A DNA stretch of 64,000 nt from Triplophysa rosa (GCF_024868665.1 NC_079892.1:4626077-4690076); one strand, 5' to 3'. Numbered from the stretch's first letter, positions 23,801 to 35,150 are shown. Program-made: numbers and translations. Notes: a model not told the origin generated them from the letters alone.

Positions 23801-25918
23801 TTTTGTGTCTTGTGATATGAGGTATGAGTGGTAACACCGCATAACCGACTAGTTTAAACCTTTGAGATCGAAAGTGAAAGAACAAGGGTCTTTTCCTGAA
23901 TGACTCTGCATGATGCCATTGCAGTTTTTAACACAGCAAGACCTACCTACCATAGTTATATTTCCTAATCAAACAAGACAAACGAAACACTGCATTGAAC
24001 ACACTAGTAGCGATCCTCCCAAGATGGCGCAACATTCAACACGGTGTGACGTCGATTAACAAGCTCTATTTACAATGTTTTTGTATGATGTATGATGAGG
24101 AAAAAGTGGCTTTAGTTCTCACACATATATTAGTAAAGCCCAGTAACTGATTCATTCATTTCACATTTACTGAGCACCACTCAGCCCACCTACGCATTTT
24201 GCGCATATCTCCAGGAAAAAGCCAAACACGCACAAAATTGTTCAGATGTTATCTGAAGATTAATGGAACATTAAATGAAGTGCACTTTAATAAAACCACA
24301 ATACCAAACTACAATGCTTTGTGACACCGCACACTGACACTGGTATAAAAATAAGTAGAAGCTAATTACTCTTTACGCCAAATGACACGTATTAAATGGT
24401 GAATTGGCAAAAAGCATTTAATGGACAATCAGTAAATAAATTATAACTTGTTCGTACAGAATGCCACTGAATAGCTAAATAAATTTAAACTACTAATTGT
24501 ACATCTCAAACTCCTTCAGCCATAGAAGACAAAACATTTTCCCCTTTCTATCAGTTTCATATTAGGATCAGCTGGCTAACTGAATTGCATCTGAACTTAC
24601 AGTTCACCCTGTTTCCTCTGCTTATACCAACCGATGTCATTTCCCAGCTTCCACATTGCTTCCTCTGAACCTCAATCTGATCAAATAAGAGAGGAAATAA
24701 GAGAGACCGTCTCTAGCGGCCAGTGTAGAGTGTCTGCGGCGAAATGTGTTTTGAAGAGCAACTGCGGGAGAGATGCTGTGTGGCATTTCCAAAGCTGACC
24801 CTGCCGTGATCTTTATTCGTAGGAAGACTCCATTTTGATTACTTTTTTGGGTTATCTTCCGCTCCGTCATCTGGGTTGCCAGTACCCTTTATAACGGCGC
24901 TGATTGTGTTTGCCAATTTGTTGGCAGAAGGTTAGCCTGATTGGAAAAACAGAACAGAATAAAATTATTACTTTGCTTTCATGTTATTTTCATAACATTT
25001 TAGAAGTCAGTGATAACGTTTGCCATAATTTGCCTTTTTACCTTAGAAAATCAGTTCTCTTCTCAGACTGTGCAGAATGCTCTAATTTGGTTTTTGTAAT
25101 AAAATATACAGTATTTGCATTTTGGGATACTCAACCAAACCATCGAATGTAGACACAACAACATGCGCATTATCTTGCAAGTTTGTTTCCCTCGACCACA
25201 TTGTTTAAATTTGCAGAGCCAGAATCCCGCAGTCCAGCAATGTGGAACTGACATTGAAATGAGTATGTGATGACAACCTGAGGGAGCAGGATGATGGTCT
25301 CTGTGCATATATGCTCTCGCTGATAAGCATATGTATAATTGTACGTACAGTCACCACCAGGCTGTGAAGCCTGTCTGAACAGTACAAAGGTTCGAAGGCC
25401 TGCTGTTTTACCAGATCACAACTTCTGCATATCTAATTTATCTCTCTGGTCCAGTCTCTCTCTCTCTCTCTATCAGTTTCCAGATGCAAATTCTTTATCT
25501 GGATTGCTCACCTCAAGCACAGTCCTGTGTAATGTTTATAATTTAGGCCATATAATTGCTATAATTAAGTGAAGAGATATAAATCTCTCATGCCAAAACA
25601 AACATGCACACAATCACACACTATATCTGAGTCTTTCTTCAACTATGGGTATGTTTATGCATTTACTTTGTGAATGTCATATTAAAAGAATCATACAATT
25701 TTACCTCTAGGAATTTTTGACATTTTATTTATTTGTACTGTTAAAATTTGAAATGTTTATAATCTTGACTAAAACTGTTTTCCAGATTTCATAAAATGAA
25801 TTCACATTTAATGCATGTATACATCATATACTGGACTGTTTTTGTTAGTAGACAATACAATTAAAAGTAGTATGACCACGAAAAGTGTTTAGTTACCCTA
25901 GTTAAAGAAACATTCGCT
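23801..25918. other. Unannotated sequence
   Basis: Small CT repeat at 25453-25472. No gene or transposon recognised. Confidence 0.35.
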
Positions 25919-26140
25919 GGCTCGAAGTCAACTTCCGGTCTGTGTTTGGTTATACTATAACAATTTATTTTATACTCAATTAATATTAATATTAATGCAT
26001 ATTAATATTTTTTGTATATAAATTGTATTAAATTCATTTAAAACTACTCAACAGTTATTGATTCTTTGCAGAGGTCTGCAGAACTTAAGTTTGGGCTACA
26101 TAATAACGTTTGTTTTTGTTGTTGCCACTGACACCGTCTA
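25919..26140 (+). mobile_element. TATAGACGGTTTCA-type MITE, copy 1
   Basis: It shares ordered motifs with 27597-27804: CTGTGTTTGGTTATACTATAACAA, an AT-rich centre, AAAACTACTCAACAGTTATTGATT, GCAGAGGTCTGC, AACGTTTGTTTTTGTTGTTGCC and a right tip CACTGACACCGTCTAA. The left tip is worn. Confidence 0.75.
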
Positions 26141-26509
26141 ACAGACCTTCCATATCGACTGATTTAAAAATGGCAGCTCCTAATCTGTTTTAAGATTGAG
26201 GAAACGTTGGATTGCTGCTCATACTCTCTCTTCTACAGCATCCAGGCTATGCAGCCTTTCACATCGGGGTTTTGTCACTGCACCCCACTCTCTAATCCCC
26301 CTCTCCCTTCACCAAGCTCTTCTCCCGTCTCTAGCTGTAAGAAACGGCCTCCTTGAACTGAAGTATTGCTGTATATCTTGGAGAAAAAAATTGGAAGGCT
26401 CAGTCCACAACATTAAAGACTCGCTGGATGAATGGTGTTTGTACAGAAGCAGAGAGAGTCCGCATTAAGAGATATGCTGTGTTTATATCTACAGTATATA
26501 TTTGACAAG

Positions 26510-26772
26510 TTAAAGGGATAGTTCACCCAAAAATTTAAATTCTGTCATCATTTACTCACCCTCTTGTAATTTCAAAGCTGAATGACTTTCTTCTGCAGAA
26601 AATAAAAGAAGATATTTTGAAGAATGTTAGTAACTGAACAATGGCAGTACCCATTGACTTCGATTCTGTTGACACAAAACCAATGCAAGTCAATGCGTAC
26701 CGCCGTTGCTCGGTTACCAACAATCTTCAAAATATCTTCTTTTGTGTTCTGCAGAAGAAAGAAAGTCATACG
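26510..26772. mobile_element. Palindromic TTAA MITE, right tip missing
   Basis: Left tip TTAAAGGGATAGTTCACCC is intact. The centre pairs AATGTTAGTAACTGAACAATGG with CGTTGCTCGGTTACCAACAATC. It ends at GAAAGAAAGTCATACG, without the GGGTGAACTATCCCTTTAA tip. Confidence 0.88.
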
Positions 26773-27596
26773 CATATTGCTAATTTTTAGTTCATGTTAG
26801 CTAATAGCCAATGTTAACGAATAAGACCCCATTGTAAAGTGTTACCAGAATTATATTTTCTTGAGGACTCTTGAGGTGGTTTTTGTATACATTGGAGATT
26901 AAAAAACACATGTATGCTGCATTATATGTTTCCTAGATAAGCATTTTGTTTCCTGGGTTCTTTATAATTTGTCCAGGTTCATCTTGTTCAGCAACATTTG
27001 TTGAATAATGCAGATTACGACCGAAAATGAATTGAATTCTTCCTTCTTACTTAGAAAAAAGCAAACATTAAAGCATTTATGCCAGATGTGCCCAGTTTTT
27101 AAAAGTACGATTAAACTTTCATTATACATGCTAACAGTTAAGACTAGTGTGCAAGAACCACGTACTGACCTTGCTTATGCAAAGTTATTTAATATATAAC
27201 TCTGTCATGTAAAGCAGATAAGAAAGACGTTTTACATTTCGAAAAATCCAGACGCGCTTTACAGTTATTAAAAGGATTCAGTCAAGTGCTAGTGGAAAAG
27301 TCGATGCTTGAAAATGGCAAAGGACTCGGCTGTTCAGGTGGTCTTGAGAAGATTTTCCACCAGCACTTTCGTACTTCACATTTCTGCTTTTAAACCCTTG
27401 AAGTGCACGGCACCATTTCCTCCCATTGTTAGTGTCTTACTATATATGCGATGTTTTTAACACCTGAGCAACATGGTGAAATTATTTTGATAGCTTCTTA
27501 ATGCCACAAGTGTAAAACCTTGAACATTTTTGCATCTGTACAAAGATTCTTTTTTAAGGAACTGGAGAATGAAATGTTCTTGGTGGAAGGTTCTCT
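26773..27596. other. Unannotated sequence
   Basis: No recognisable feature. Confidence 0.4.
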
Positions 27597-27804
27597 TATA
27601 GACACCCGGCCTGAAGTTAACTTATGGTCTGTGTTTGGTTGTAGTATAACAATTTATTTTATATGTAATTTTAATTCATATTCATATTTTATTGAATACT
27701 AATTGTATTAAATTACATGAAAACTACTCAACAGTTATTGATTTTTTGCGGAGGTCTACCGAATGTTACGTTTGTTTATGTTGTTGCCGCTGAAACCGTC
27801 TATA
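27597..27804 (+). mobile_element. TATAGACGGTTTCA-type MITE, copy 2
   Basis: Starts TATAGACACCCGGCCTGAAG. It ends GTTGCCGCTGAAACCGTCTATA, whose reverse complement TATAGACGGTTTCAGCGG matches the inverted left end of copy 3 (42368-42530). The three copies together define a small TIR element with an AT-rich core. Confidence 0.78.
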
Positions 27805-29158
27805 TGGCATCATAAGATTCTTTCGGGTGCTATTAGAGGAGTTTGGCTTTGCACAGGGAGCACATCAGATTATCATCATCAATTTATTAAAAACGTGTCA
27901 AAATGTCAATAAGAGAAAAAACGTCATGCGTGTCCAGTTGATAAACCCAGAATTATCAAAGATCAAAGTCTTGATGTAAATTTGATGTATGACTCAAACT
28001 GGCATCTTGTTGCAACGGCAAAGAAGAAGAATCTGACTGGCTTTCGTTAACCCGTGTGATGAGGTAAAATCTATATTTGATCTTGAAATCTTTGCAAAGC
28101 CTGATCAAAGAAAAATAGTAGCGAGGATGTAATTCTCAAAATCCTCAAGTTTTGTTAATAATGTCCTTCGTCAAAGACACCAGCTTATAAAACATACATC
28201 ATTAAAACACTTTCAAAGTTCACTGCGAATTACAGAAATAAGTTTGAGCTGCGAGGGCGCGGTCCTCGTGCCCCTTATTAATGGAAGTGGACCACGATCA
28301 GAGTCAGACTATGAACCGTATCTAATAATACAACCAACTTCATGTACCCTCTCATATCTGAGTCCGTTTACTCAACAGAGCTATTAATAAATGTGTATGT
28401 AATTTGTGCGAAATCCTTTACCTTTGTCTTGCTCTATTCCCGCGAGGTGTCGGAAAACCGAGTCTGTGTCTCCAGATGTAAGACCCCGGCCAAAGCTTAG
28501 CGCTCAGTCTGTAAGGGTCCAGCGGTCCCCTTATCTGACAGTTCAAGGAAAATGCTAAATTTGATATAATTGTATTTCTTTTTCCTAATTCGCTCTCCCT
28601 TTGGAAGTGGGCGATTTGGGTCAAGGGCGCAAACAAGAAAGTTGCTTGGAACAGAAGAGTTGACAGCTATAACGTAAAGCTCCCATTAATGTACAATTCT
28701 AAATGTTGCTCATATTTTGAGGAATGCCTTGTCTTATATTCGCCACTGTAACCCCACACAAAGAAAATTATTCTTACAAACGCAATGTTCTTGCCGACAA
28801 AGTCAAAATGTGTAACTTGGCCTTACCTTATCAGAGGAACCAATTGGTATTCATCCATGTGCCAGTGCCTTGCGAAAGAAAGTGTTTGCAATGTATTTGA
28901 GAGTAAACTTTAGCATTACTTTATAGTGCGTTCAAGTTCTCAGCTATCTCATGTTTTTTGCTACCAAATTTGAGCAACACTAGAGGCAAAAATTAAGTGG
29001 AGAAGCGTGCTTTCCTGAATCTGCCAATAAAAGGGCATCTCTGTTTATTTTTAGAGAGCATACATTTGCGTTTGCTGTTATAATAGGGTAAAACTTTAAT
29101 TGAGGGCACACAGGCGTGGAAAATAAAGTCGGGCTTAAAGCTTTACCTTGTTTTTCAG
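27805..29158. other. Unannotated, complex repeat-free sequence
   Basis: About 28390-28680 has even base composition and no repeats, and could be conserved noncoding DNA. No product or RNA recognised. Confidence 0.3.
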
Positions 29159-29393
29159 ATACTGTGGGTTTGACACAAACCATTTCAGATATGAACGTAA
29201 TAATATTCATAGTTGCTGTGGGTTCTTTTGTTTCATTATTAGGATCATTTTTATTCATGAAATCTCTCCAAATTGTCCTTGGTGGGGAAAGGAGATTACG
29301 GCCGGCTGCTGACCCGTGGCTTGAGAAAACAATCACTCTATTCGAGAAAAAAAAGCAAACCACTTTGACTCATGGGCCTCCATGGGCCCTGAA
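29159..29393 (+). other. Possible exon with a membrane-like segment, unrecognised
   Basis: Preceded by CTTTACCTTGTTTTTCAG (acceptor-like) and followed by GAA|GTGAGTAA (donor-like). One frame is open across all 235 bp and encodes a strongly hydrophobic run (NVIIFIVAVGSFVSLLGSFL), then a basic/charged stretch (GGERRLRP..., LFEKKK), resembling a single-pass membrane segment with a cytoplasmic start. The opposite strand is also open over much of it. I recognise no family. It needs one base from an upstream exon and leaves two. Confidence 0.22.
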
Positions 29394-31264
29394 GTGAGTA
29401 ATAGACTTGTTAAAAAGGAATTGAAATACAAATAAATGATATTGTCTCCCAACATTTTCTTGTACTGTATAACACCCTTCTGTAGTCCACTTCAGGATCT
29501 TAAGTCAATGATGTTGTGATCATGAAACAAACATGAAAGGATTGAAAAGAAAGAGATTCGAGGAACGCTGGAGTTTTTATATCTGTGAATTGAGCGTTGA
29601 AAAGTTTAATGTAACATTCAGTACTGTAATGTCTGGATGTAAACATGCATGGCTCTAAATCTGAAACCTTGTTTGAACAAAACACCTTTGAAGAAACAAG
29701 GGTAGTGGTGCATTGATCTCTGCCGCGTGTTGAGACCAACAGAACAGGCTTTGACCTTTTCAGGAAAGCTTTGGTAATTTGCACAAAAGGCTTTTGTTCT
29801 GTTTTCTGTTAGCCGGTTTTAATGGGTTCTCTTCTCAACAGGCCTTGTGCAAAATACGATAACTCAAAATGAGGTAAGAAATATTTGTTATTGTAGCATT
29901 GAAAGTAAACTTAATGTATAGTGATAAAACTGTTGATCATCGGAGACGGAATATTTGTAAATTGTAGTGGGCAACGTGATGCTTACTGTTTAGCTTATAT
30001 ACCACTTCGTAAGATGTGAACACTGGTTCAGAAGCACTTCCAGTTTCATTTTAATTTATTTTATTTTTAAATCTTATAATTAAGTCTTAAGGACATTTGT
30101 TTAAGATTTGGATTCGGTTATAAATGTTCTGTTGGGTGTATTGTTTAAACGTTTGTGTAGTGAAACAGGAAGTTCTTCTGGACCAGCGTTGGTTACGTTT
30201 TCCGAAGTGGCCTAGACTGCACTGATGCTAGGGTGTTTGAGTTGTTGCTATAGGGTGTTGCTTGTTAATGCCTTGTCTTGGCAAACAGCTTTTGAACTAG
30301 ATGTTGCATCCACACAAGTTCCCTTCATTAACTTCCTTTGTGCTGTGTTTTTCATCCTTAAAGTCTGATCCGGATAGACTGGTAAAAAACACATGATGCC
30401 TTTATCAAGATGTTTTCTTTTACCTAAGAGGCAGGGCTTTGATTCCTGATGTGATTTTGGTATTTTCCCTATGGTCTCTGTTTGTGACAAAGGTGACATA
30501 TTGGCTCTGTTTGTAATAATGACAGTTTGTTGACAGGCGTTCCTCAGGCCATGTGCATAAGTTAGCTCGGATAAGACTTTGGGGTCAATGTCTTTACATT
30601 ACTGTGGCATCACACGGACAGGCATGACCCCTGATAGATGATACTTTGATCTTGGACAACGGTTCAGACCCTGAAGCGAGAGCAGAGAGAAAATCAATCG
30701 TTCTTTCCAGCAGTCAGCTGTAGCTCAGACAGCTAATGCAAAGCATAATGACCTTGTTCAGAGATAAGCGCCGGAGAAAGAGTGAGACAGAGCGAGACAG
30801 AACGGGTGAGAGTGAGATGAAACTGAAGCGAGCAGTGGCTGCCGGAAGCCGATACAACAGGAGTTCAAACTGATTAGGGCCTCCGGTAAAGGCCATCCTT
30901 CTATTGATTGAAAGTTGAAATTTCTTCAGTGGTCAGTGGTCCGACTAACCTTTTACCGCTTTGGTGAGAAAGAATGTCAACATTTGCAAGTTATTTTTAC
31001 CTATTTCTGTTTATAAAAGGTTGTTTTCTTAAAGTAGACAATAGTTAATAGGGTTCTATCATAGCCTTGCACAACACAAACATAATTTAATTTTTCATAT
31101 TGCTAGTGGAAGATTTTGTTAGAGGCAGGAATAATTTATTTACACCCCTTTTTTCTGTAGGCACAGACTGTAAATTGAAAACGTGTTTACCTATTTTCTT
31201 TTGCAAAATTTCGCAGTAGTTTCCATTTAAATACAAACGTTTGTGTTAAAATGTTATTTATGTA
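29394..31264. other. Unannotated sequence
   Basis: No gene, RNA or transposon recognised. Confidence 0.4.
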
Positions 31265-31433
31265 ATGATTTGAAGGGATAGTTCACCATAAAATGGTAAT
31301 TATTCAATTTTTTATGTCATTTCAAACCTGTAAGACTCTACAGAACACAAAAGAAGATGTTTTGAAGACCACTGGTAACCATGCAACACTGGCTCCCATT
31401 GACTTCCATTGTGTAGACACAAACTAGATTATT
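31265..31433. mobile_element. Palindromic TTAA MITE, left half
   Basis: TTGAAGGGATAGTTCACC, TGTCATTTCAAACCTGTAAG, GAACACAAAAGAAGATGTTT, CCCATTGACTTCCATTGTG, GACACAAA. It stops where the LINE sequence begins, so the LINE either inserted here or joined by deletion. Confidence 0.82.
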
Positions 31434-31744
31434 GTAACGCACTATTAGGTGGCTGCCCTGTGGGCCTATTAGAAAAACTCCAGCTAGTTCAAAACGCAGC
31501 AGCTCGAGTTCTTACACAAACCAAAAAGTATGAGCATATTAGCCTATTAAAGAGTACATTCCTCAATATTTTTAAGGGCTTATTTTGGTTTATGGAGTGT
31601 CCGACAACAAGTTTATGTACATACATGATGTAAAAATACTATTATTTCGTAATAATAAGCAGTTTTTATTACCTTACTTCTTGACTGACTCTCAAACGAT
31701 TCGTTCCGCGATTCATCTGTGTAATCTCCGCCTTTCCGCCAGCG

Positions 31745-31851
31745 TAGTCTGATCTGATTGGTCAGATAGTGTAGTCTGCTGTGATTGGTCAGGTGGTCTA
31801 GTCTGCTGTGATTGGTCAAATGGTCTAGTCTGCTGTGATTGGTCAAACGCG
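31745..31851 (+). promoter_or_regulatory. Four tandem CCAAT-box repeats, 27-bp pitch
   Basis: Four degenerate 27-bp units (TAGTCTGCTGTGATTGGTCA...) each carry ATTGG, the reverse of CCAAT, at 31757, 31784, 31811 and 31838. They lie within the THAP transposon about 100-180 bp upstream of the plus-strand ATG at 31939. Inverted CCAAT boxes at this distance are typical of NF-Y-driven promoters. Function is inferred. Confidence 0.6.
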
Positions 31852-31938
31852 TTCAGCATGTGTCGCAAATGGACCGCCTATCATTACTGCTGTATTACGG
31901 TTTGCAGGTGGTTGGATATTAACAGTGTATAGAGAGAG

Positions 31939-32055
31939 ATGGCGTCGATTTTACCTTACCAGTTCGAGCCCGAGTCTGACGAATCATTCTTTAATCCTTA
32001 TACAGATGCCAGTAAGAAAAAGGACTGTTTTAGACACTTCTCTTGTAACAGTTAG
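31939..32055 (+). CDS. Head of a second transposon protein (truncated)
   Basis: ATG in fair context opens 38 codons (MASILPYQFEPESDESF...) before a stop. A donor-like CCA|GTAAGA lies at 32011/32012, so the real first exon may be 31939-32011. The N-terminal PYQFEP-then-acidic pattern recalls the start of P2X7-C-terminal-like zinc proteins found in fish mobile elements; that resemblance is from memory. It faces the THAP exon head-on and its remaining exons are missing, as expected if an internal deletion removed the middle of a two-gene element. Confidence 0.35.
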   Translation: MASILPYQFEPESDESFFNPYTDASKKKDCFRHFSCNS

Positions 32056-32314
32056 TTATCACGGCATACAGTGTACGGTGTTCGTATCTTCAGATGTTAT
32101 TATAACTATAGTACACCACGCAGTTCTTGAAATAAAGACTTTGCGAGTTAATATGGTTGAACACTTACATTAGCGCAACGAGTTTATAGCTAACGTTAGG
32201 TAAACAAACAGTAACAACCCCAAAAATAACGGTAACGTTAGCTAAACACAGACATGAGATAACGTCACACAAATTTAATTTTAAGTAAAGACAAAAATAA
32301 AGAGTCACACTTAC

Positions 32315-32590
32315 AGGTTGTGATTCGGTGGAGCTTACAGGTCCAAATAAAGTTGGTATTGCAACATCTTTTAAGGAAAGACGTTTAATGTATCCTGCAG
32401 TAAAGGCGCCAAGATTGATGAAGCAATCTTCGGTAAAATGACGCGCGCAAAGTAAAACGTTCGGTTTATACTCCTTTGGTGTCGTTTGAAAAATAAATAG
32501 TAACCATTTTTTCCTCAGAAGTTCTTCCTTTGGTAGTGAAAATAAGACTGACTTAGTTTCACTACATAGAACACAGCTTCTCTTAGACAT
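32315..32590 (-). CDS. THAP zinc-finger domain, first exon of a transposase
   Basis: From ATG at 32590, 92 codons run in frame to a consensus donor (CCT|GTAAGT, just below 32315). The THAP C2CH signature is complete: C6-x2-C9, W29, C48-x2-H51 with F52, and a closing AIPTLF at about 77-82 (the AVPTIF-box position). THAP domains are DNA-binding modules used by P-element and Kolobok-type transposases and by host proteins derived from them. The TTAA-flanked context marks this one as transposon-borne. No downstream catalytic exons are present, so any product would be a DNA-binding fragment that could compete for transposon ends. Readthrough past the donor would add about 50 unrelated residues. Confidence 0.82.
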
Positions 32591-32923
32591 GATGCACACG
32601 TCACGAACGAGCTAGTACAGTGTTTGGGGAGGAGAGAGTTAAGTTTTCGCAGTCAGTAGGCGGGGATTTTTCTAGTGACGTAGATACATTGTGGTTAAAG
32701 ATTCGGACAGGTCATGGCTTGTTCGCGTGATTCAGAGTCGATTACCTTTTTTATAAGCTAATAACTTTGTTATTCGTTCACCTTCGGATTTACAACTTGG
32801 CAGATTGCTTACATTCAAACACGGCAAAATTAAACACTTCATGAAATGTATTTTTTATGATCTCGAGGAATGTACTCTTTAAGCAACGCATTAACTTTAA
32901 AATCTTACTGATTACCTAGAAAG

Positions 32924-33265
32924 TAGGGCTGCTCGATTATGACAAAAAACATAATCACGATTATTTTGGCCAATATTGAGATCCCGATTATTTAACACGA
33001 TTACTCGTTAACTTTTAAAACAACATAGAAAATAAATAACTTTGCTTTTAAACTGTGAATTCAACTGAAAAATTAATGTAAAGAAATAGCACAGCTGAGC
33101 CACTGTAAAAGAAAGGGGTGCGCTGTGGATTTATACCACAAGAGAGGATCCTTGCAAAATGGAATGTGTCACAATAATCGTTTTACCTCGATTCTTTTGT
33201 TTTTGTAATTGTTGAAGGCCAAAACTGACGATTACGATTAATTTTCGATTAATTGCACAGCCCAA
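32924..33265. mobile_element. 342-bp hAT MITE with 8-bp target duplication
   Basis: Left end TAGGGCTGCTCGATTATG, right end TTCGATTAATTGCACAGCCCAA: short inverted termini around GGGCTG. Inner repeats follow of ATAATCACGATTATTTTGGCC and its complement-like ACGATTACGATTAATTTTCG. CTAGAAAG flanks both sides (32916-32923, 33266-33273). Removing the element with one CTAGAAAG restores the LINE reading frame across the site. Confidence 0.88.
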
Positions 33266-33420
33266 CTAGAAAGCCCTACACGGTTTAGCTCCTCAATACC
33301 TGAGTGAGCTTCTCTTGTATTACAGTCCTGCACGTTCACTATGTTCTCAGGGCTCCGGTCAGTTGGTATACCTAGAATTTCAAAAGGGAGGGATGCGGCG
33401 AACTGTCAAGTCCTCACAAA

Positions 33421-33787
33421 AAAAATTCAACTGCTATTAGATTATTAATGATCATATTAAACCTATTATCTACCTTTTTACTATGTTTATTTTCTTTTTA
33501 TTTAGCCTAGTTGTGCAAGCACTGTCGAGCTTGTAGAGATGCTACAGTTTTTGCCAGAGGGGAGAGGGCCTGGGAGTTTTTTTTCTCCATTGGAGTTTTG
33601 GGTTCCTCACCACCATTTGCATACTGTTTGCCTGACCTTATGCTGACATCAGCTTTAGAAGTTAAAGTTGTACTTAAACATTCTGCTTAATCTATTTATT
33701 ACTACATTTAGGAATATATAGTCCGTATAATATTTGACCTATGTTTCTCTCTTTTATCTTAAATGTGTGCTTCTCTGAGATAACCAC
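33421..33787 (+). other. Probable LINE 3' untranslated sequence
   Basis: Follows the LINE coding remnant. It contains CTGGGAGTTTTTTTTCTCC and GGGTTCCTCACCACCATTTG, resembling the 3' region of fish L2/Rex-type LINEs. The 3' end is not defined. Confidence 0.4.
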
Positions 33788-33832
33788 GCTGTGTGTTTGT
33801 GTTTGTGTGTGTGCGCGTGCGTGCGTGCGTGA
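33788..33832. repeat. GT/GC microsatellite
   Basis: Alternating GT, GTTT and GCGT steps. Confidence 0.9.
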
Positions 33833-34823
33833 TTTTTGAGAATGTCTTTAGTAAACTGGAGTTTCAGGAAGAAGATACTAGACAATAGTGTTGATTGATG
33901 AATTTGCACATGGTTTGTCTTAAAACCACATAGACATATTAACCAAATGCGATTTTCACCACAAGAGGAATTAAAAAGAAGATGTGTGAGATTGTCAATG
34001 TGGTCTCTTTTGGACCCCTCTGTATTATCCCTAACAAACAGCCATCAGTTCACACCTTAGACAACTGTTGAAACAAACACACACCTCTTATTGCCTCCCC
34101 GCATCCTTATAAATTCCACCCACAAGAGAGAATTGATCCTCTCTCCCCATTCACCCAAATCTAATGTTTAAGACGTACCGCCATGCCACGGCTATCAGAT
34201 TCTCTCTCCCCCATGCCTCATGGGATAGCTGACAGCAATAGCTTTGTGTTTAACCTGGAAGCCCTAATAAAGACAGATTATCCCCATAGTTTGATTATGT
34301 AAGAGTATGAATCACTCAACGACACAACGTCGGCTGCCGCCGTGGGTTGGATTTACCCGCCTGCGTGCCTTGAGGTTTCTACAGGGCAGAACACAGAGAC
34401 TAATGGCGACCTTTAGGTGGCCTAACAAAGCGAATGGAAGAGGATTGCTTCTGTCAGCTCCTGTTTTCCCGCCCACATATAGTCACATTAAAAGAGAAGG
34501 GAACATCTAGACACAGTCCTTGAGAGTATGGGTGAGGAGAGGGGTTGAGAGCGGAATCCAATTGAATTTGGCTTCTACCTCAGAGAATAGGGGCTGTCCG
34601 GATTCATATAGAAGTTGACAGGAGACTGACAGGTAAATTGGGGCATTTATTCTGGTGATGATGTTGTTGACGCATTCCCAGAGCATATAGGAAGTAAACA
34701 GTATGGACGATGGCAAACATTTCTAGTTGTTGATAGATTACAGCATATTTTGAATGTTTGACACTTTGGATTTGGATGTAAAGCAAGATTCGAGGAAAGA
34801 GGAAATCTACTGAAAGATCTGGG
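33833..34823. other. Unannotated sequence
   Basis: No gene or element recognised. Confidence 0.4.
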
Positions 34824-35150
34824 TTAAGGGGTAAGTGCACCCAAAATTGAAAAACATGTTTCTCTCTGCCTCATGCTGTTCCTCATAAGACTGAATATTT
34901 TAACTTTGAACACTGTAGTTTTTCCTGTAGTTTTTTTGATCTCATTGCACTTTGGTGTATTCAATTTGAATATGATGCATACGTTGTATGTAGTATTTTT
35001 CTGTCGCAGTCATTGTTAGCTCTTGGTGACTAATGCTATTGATATGTAAAAGAAAGTGTCATGCTTTTTATATCAAATAGGTCATACAGGTTTGGAACAA
35101 CATGAGGCTGGGTAAAAGATGACAGATGTTTTATTTTCAGGTGAATTATT
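34824..35150. mobile_element. Palindromic TTAA MITE, strongly diverged
   Basis: Left tip TTAAGGGGTAAGTGCACCC, AAAATTGAAAAACATG, CATGCTGTTCCTCAT. Right arm GTCATACAGGTTTGGAACAACATGAG, GGGTAAAAGATGACAGATG, TTTTCAGGTGAATTATT. The centre is not alignable by eye. Confidence 0.65.

Larger units (their letters stand above)
31551..32878. mobile_element. TTAA-flanked THAP DNA transposon, internally deleted
   Basis: Perfect 14-bp terminal inverted repeats AGAGTACATTCCTC (31551-31564) / GAGGAATGTACTCT (32865-32878), directly flanked by TTAA on both sides (31547-31550, 32879-32882). It sits inside a LINE. It carries the first exon of a THAP-domain protein on the minus strand, and a short convergent reading frame on the plus strand. 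No catalytic transposase core follows either, so it is a non-autonomous deletion derivative. THAP plus TTAA duplication suggests the Kolobok superfamily. If the true duplication were TA, an ISL2EU-type element would be the alternative. Confidence 0.85.
31434..33420 (+). mobile_element. LINE fragment (end of ORF2), split by two insertions
   Basis: Three separated pieces read as consecutive parts of the region after reverse transcriptase in fish jockey-superfamily LINEs (L2/CR1/Rex-like). 31434-31546 encodes LDYCNALLGG...LQLVQNAAARVL. 32883-32923 encodes RINFKILLIT. 33274-33420 encodes KALHGLAPQYLSELL and YYSPARSL. Some codons are lost between pieces one and two, and a stop lies within the second junction. 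The element is 5'-truncated and dead. The interruptions are the THAP element (31551-32878) and a hAT MITE (32924-33265). Confidence 0.82.

Noticed and set aside
31934..32173. Longer plus-strand frame (31835-32173) as a complete protein
   Set aside because: It is in a different frame from the well-placed ATG at 31939 and starts inside the CCAAT repeat; no motif.
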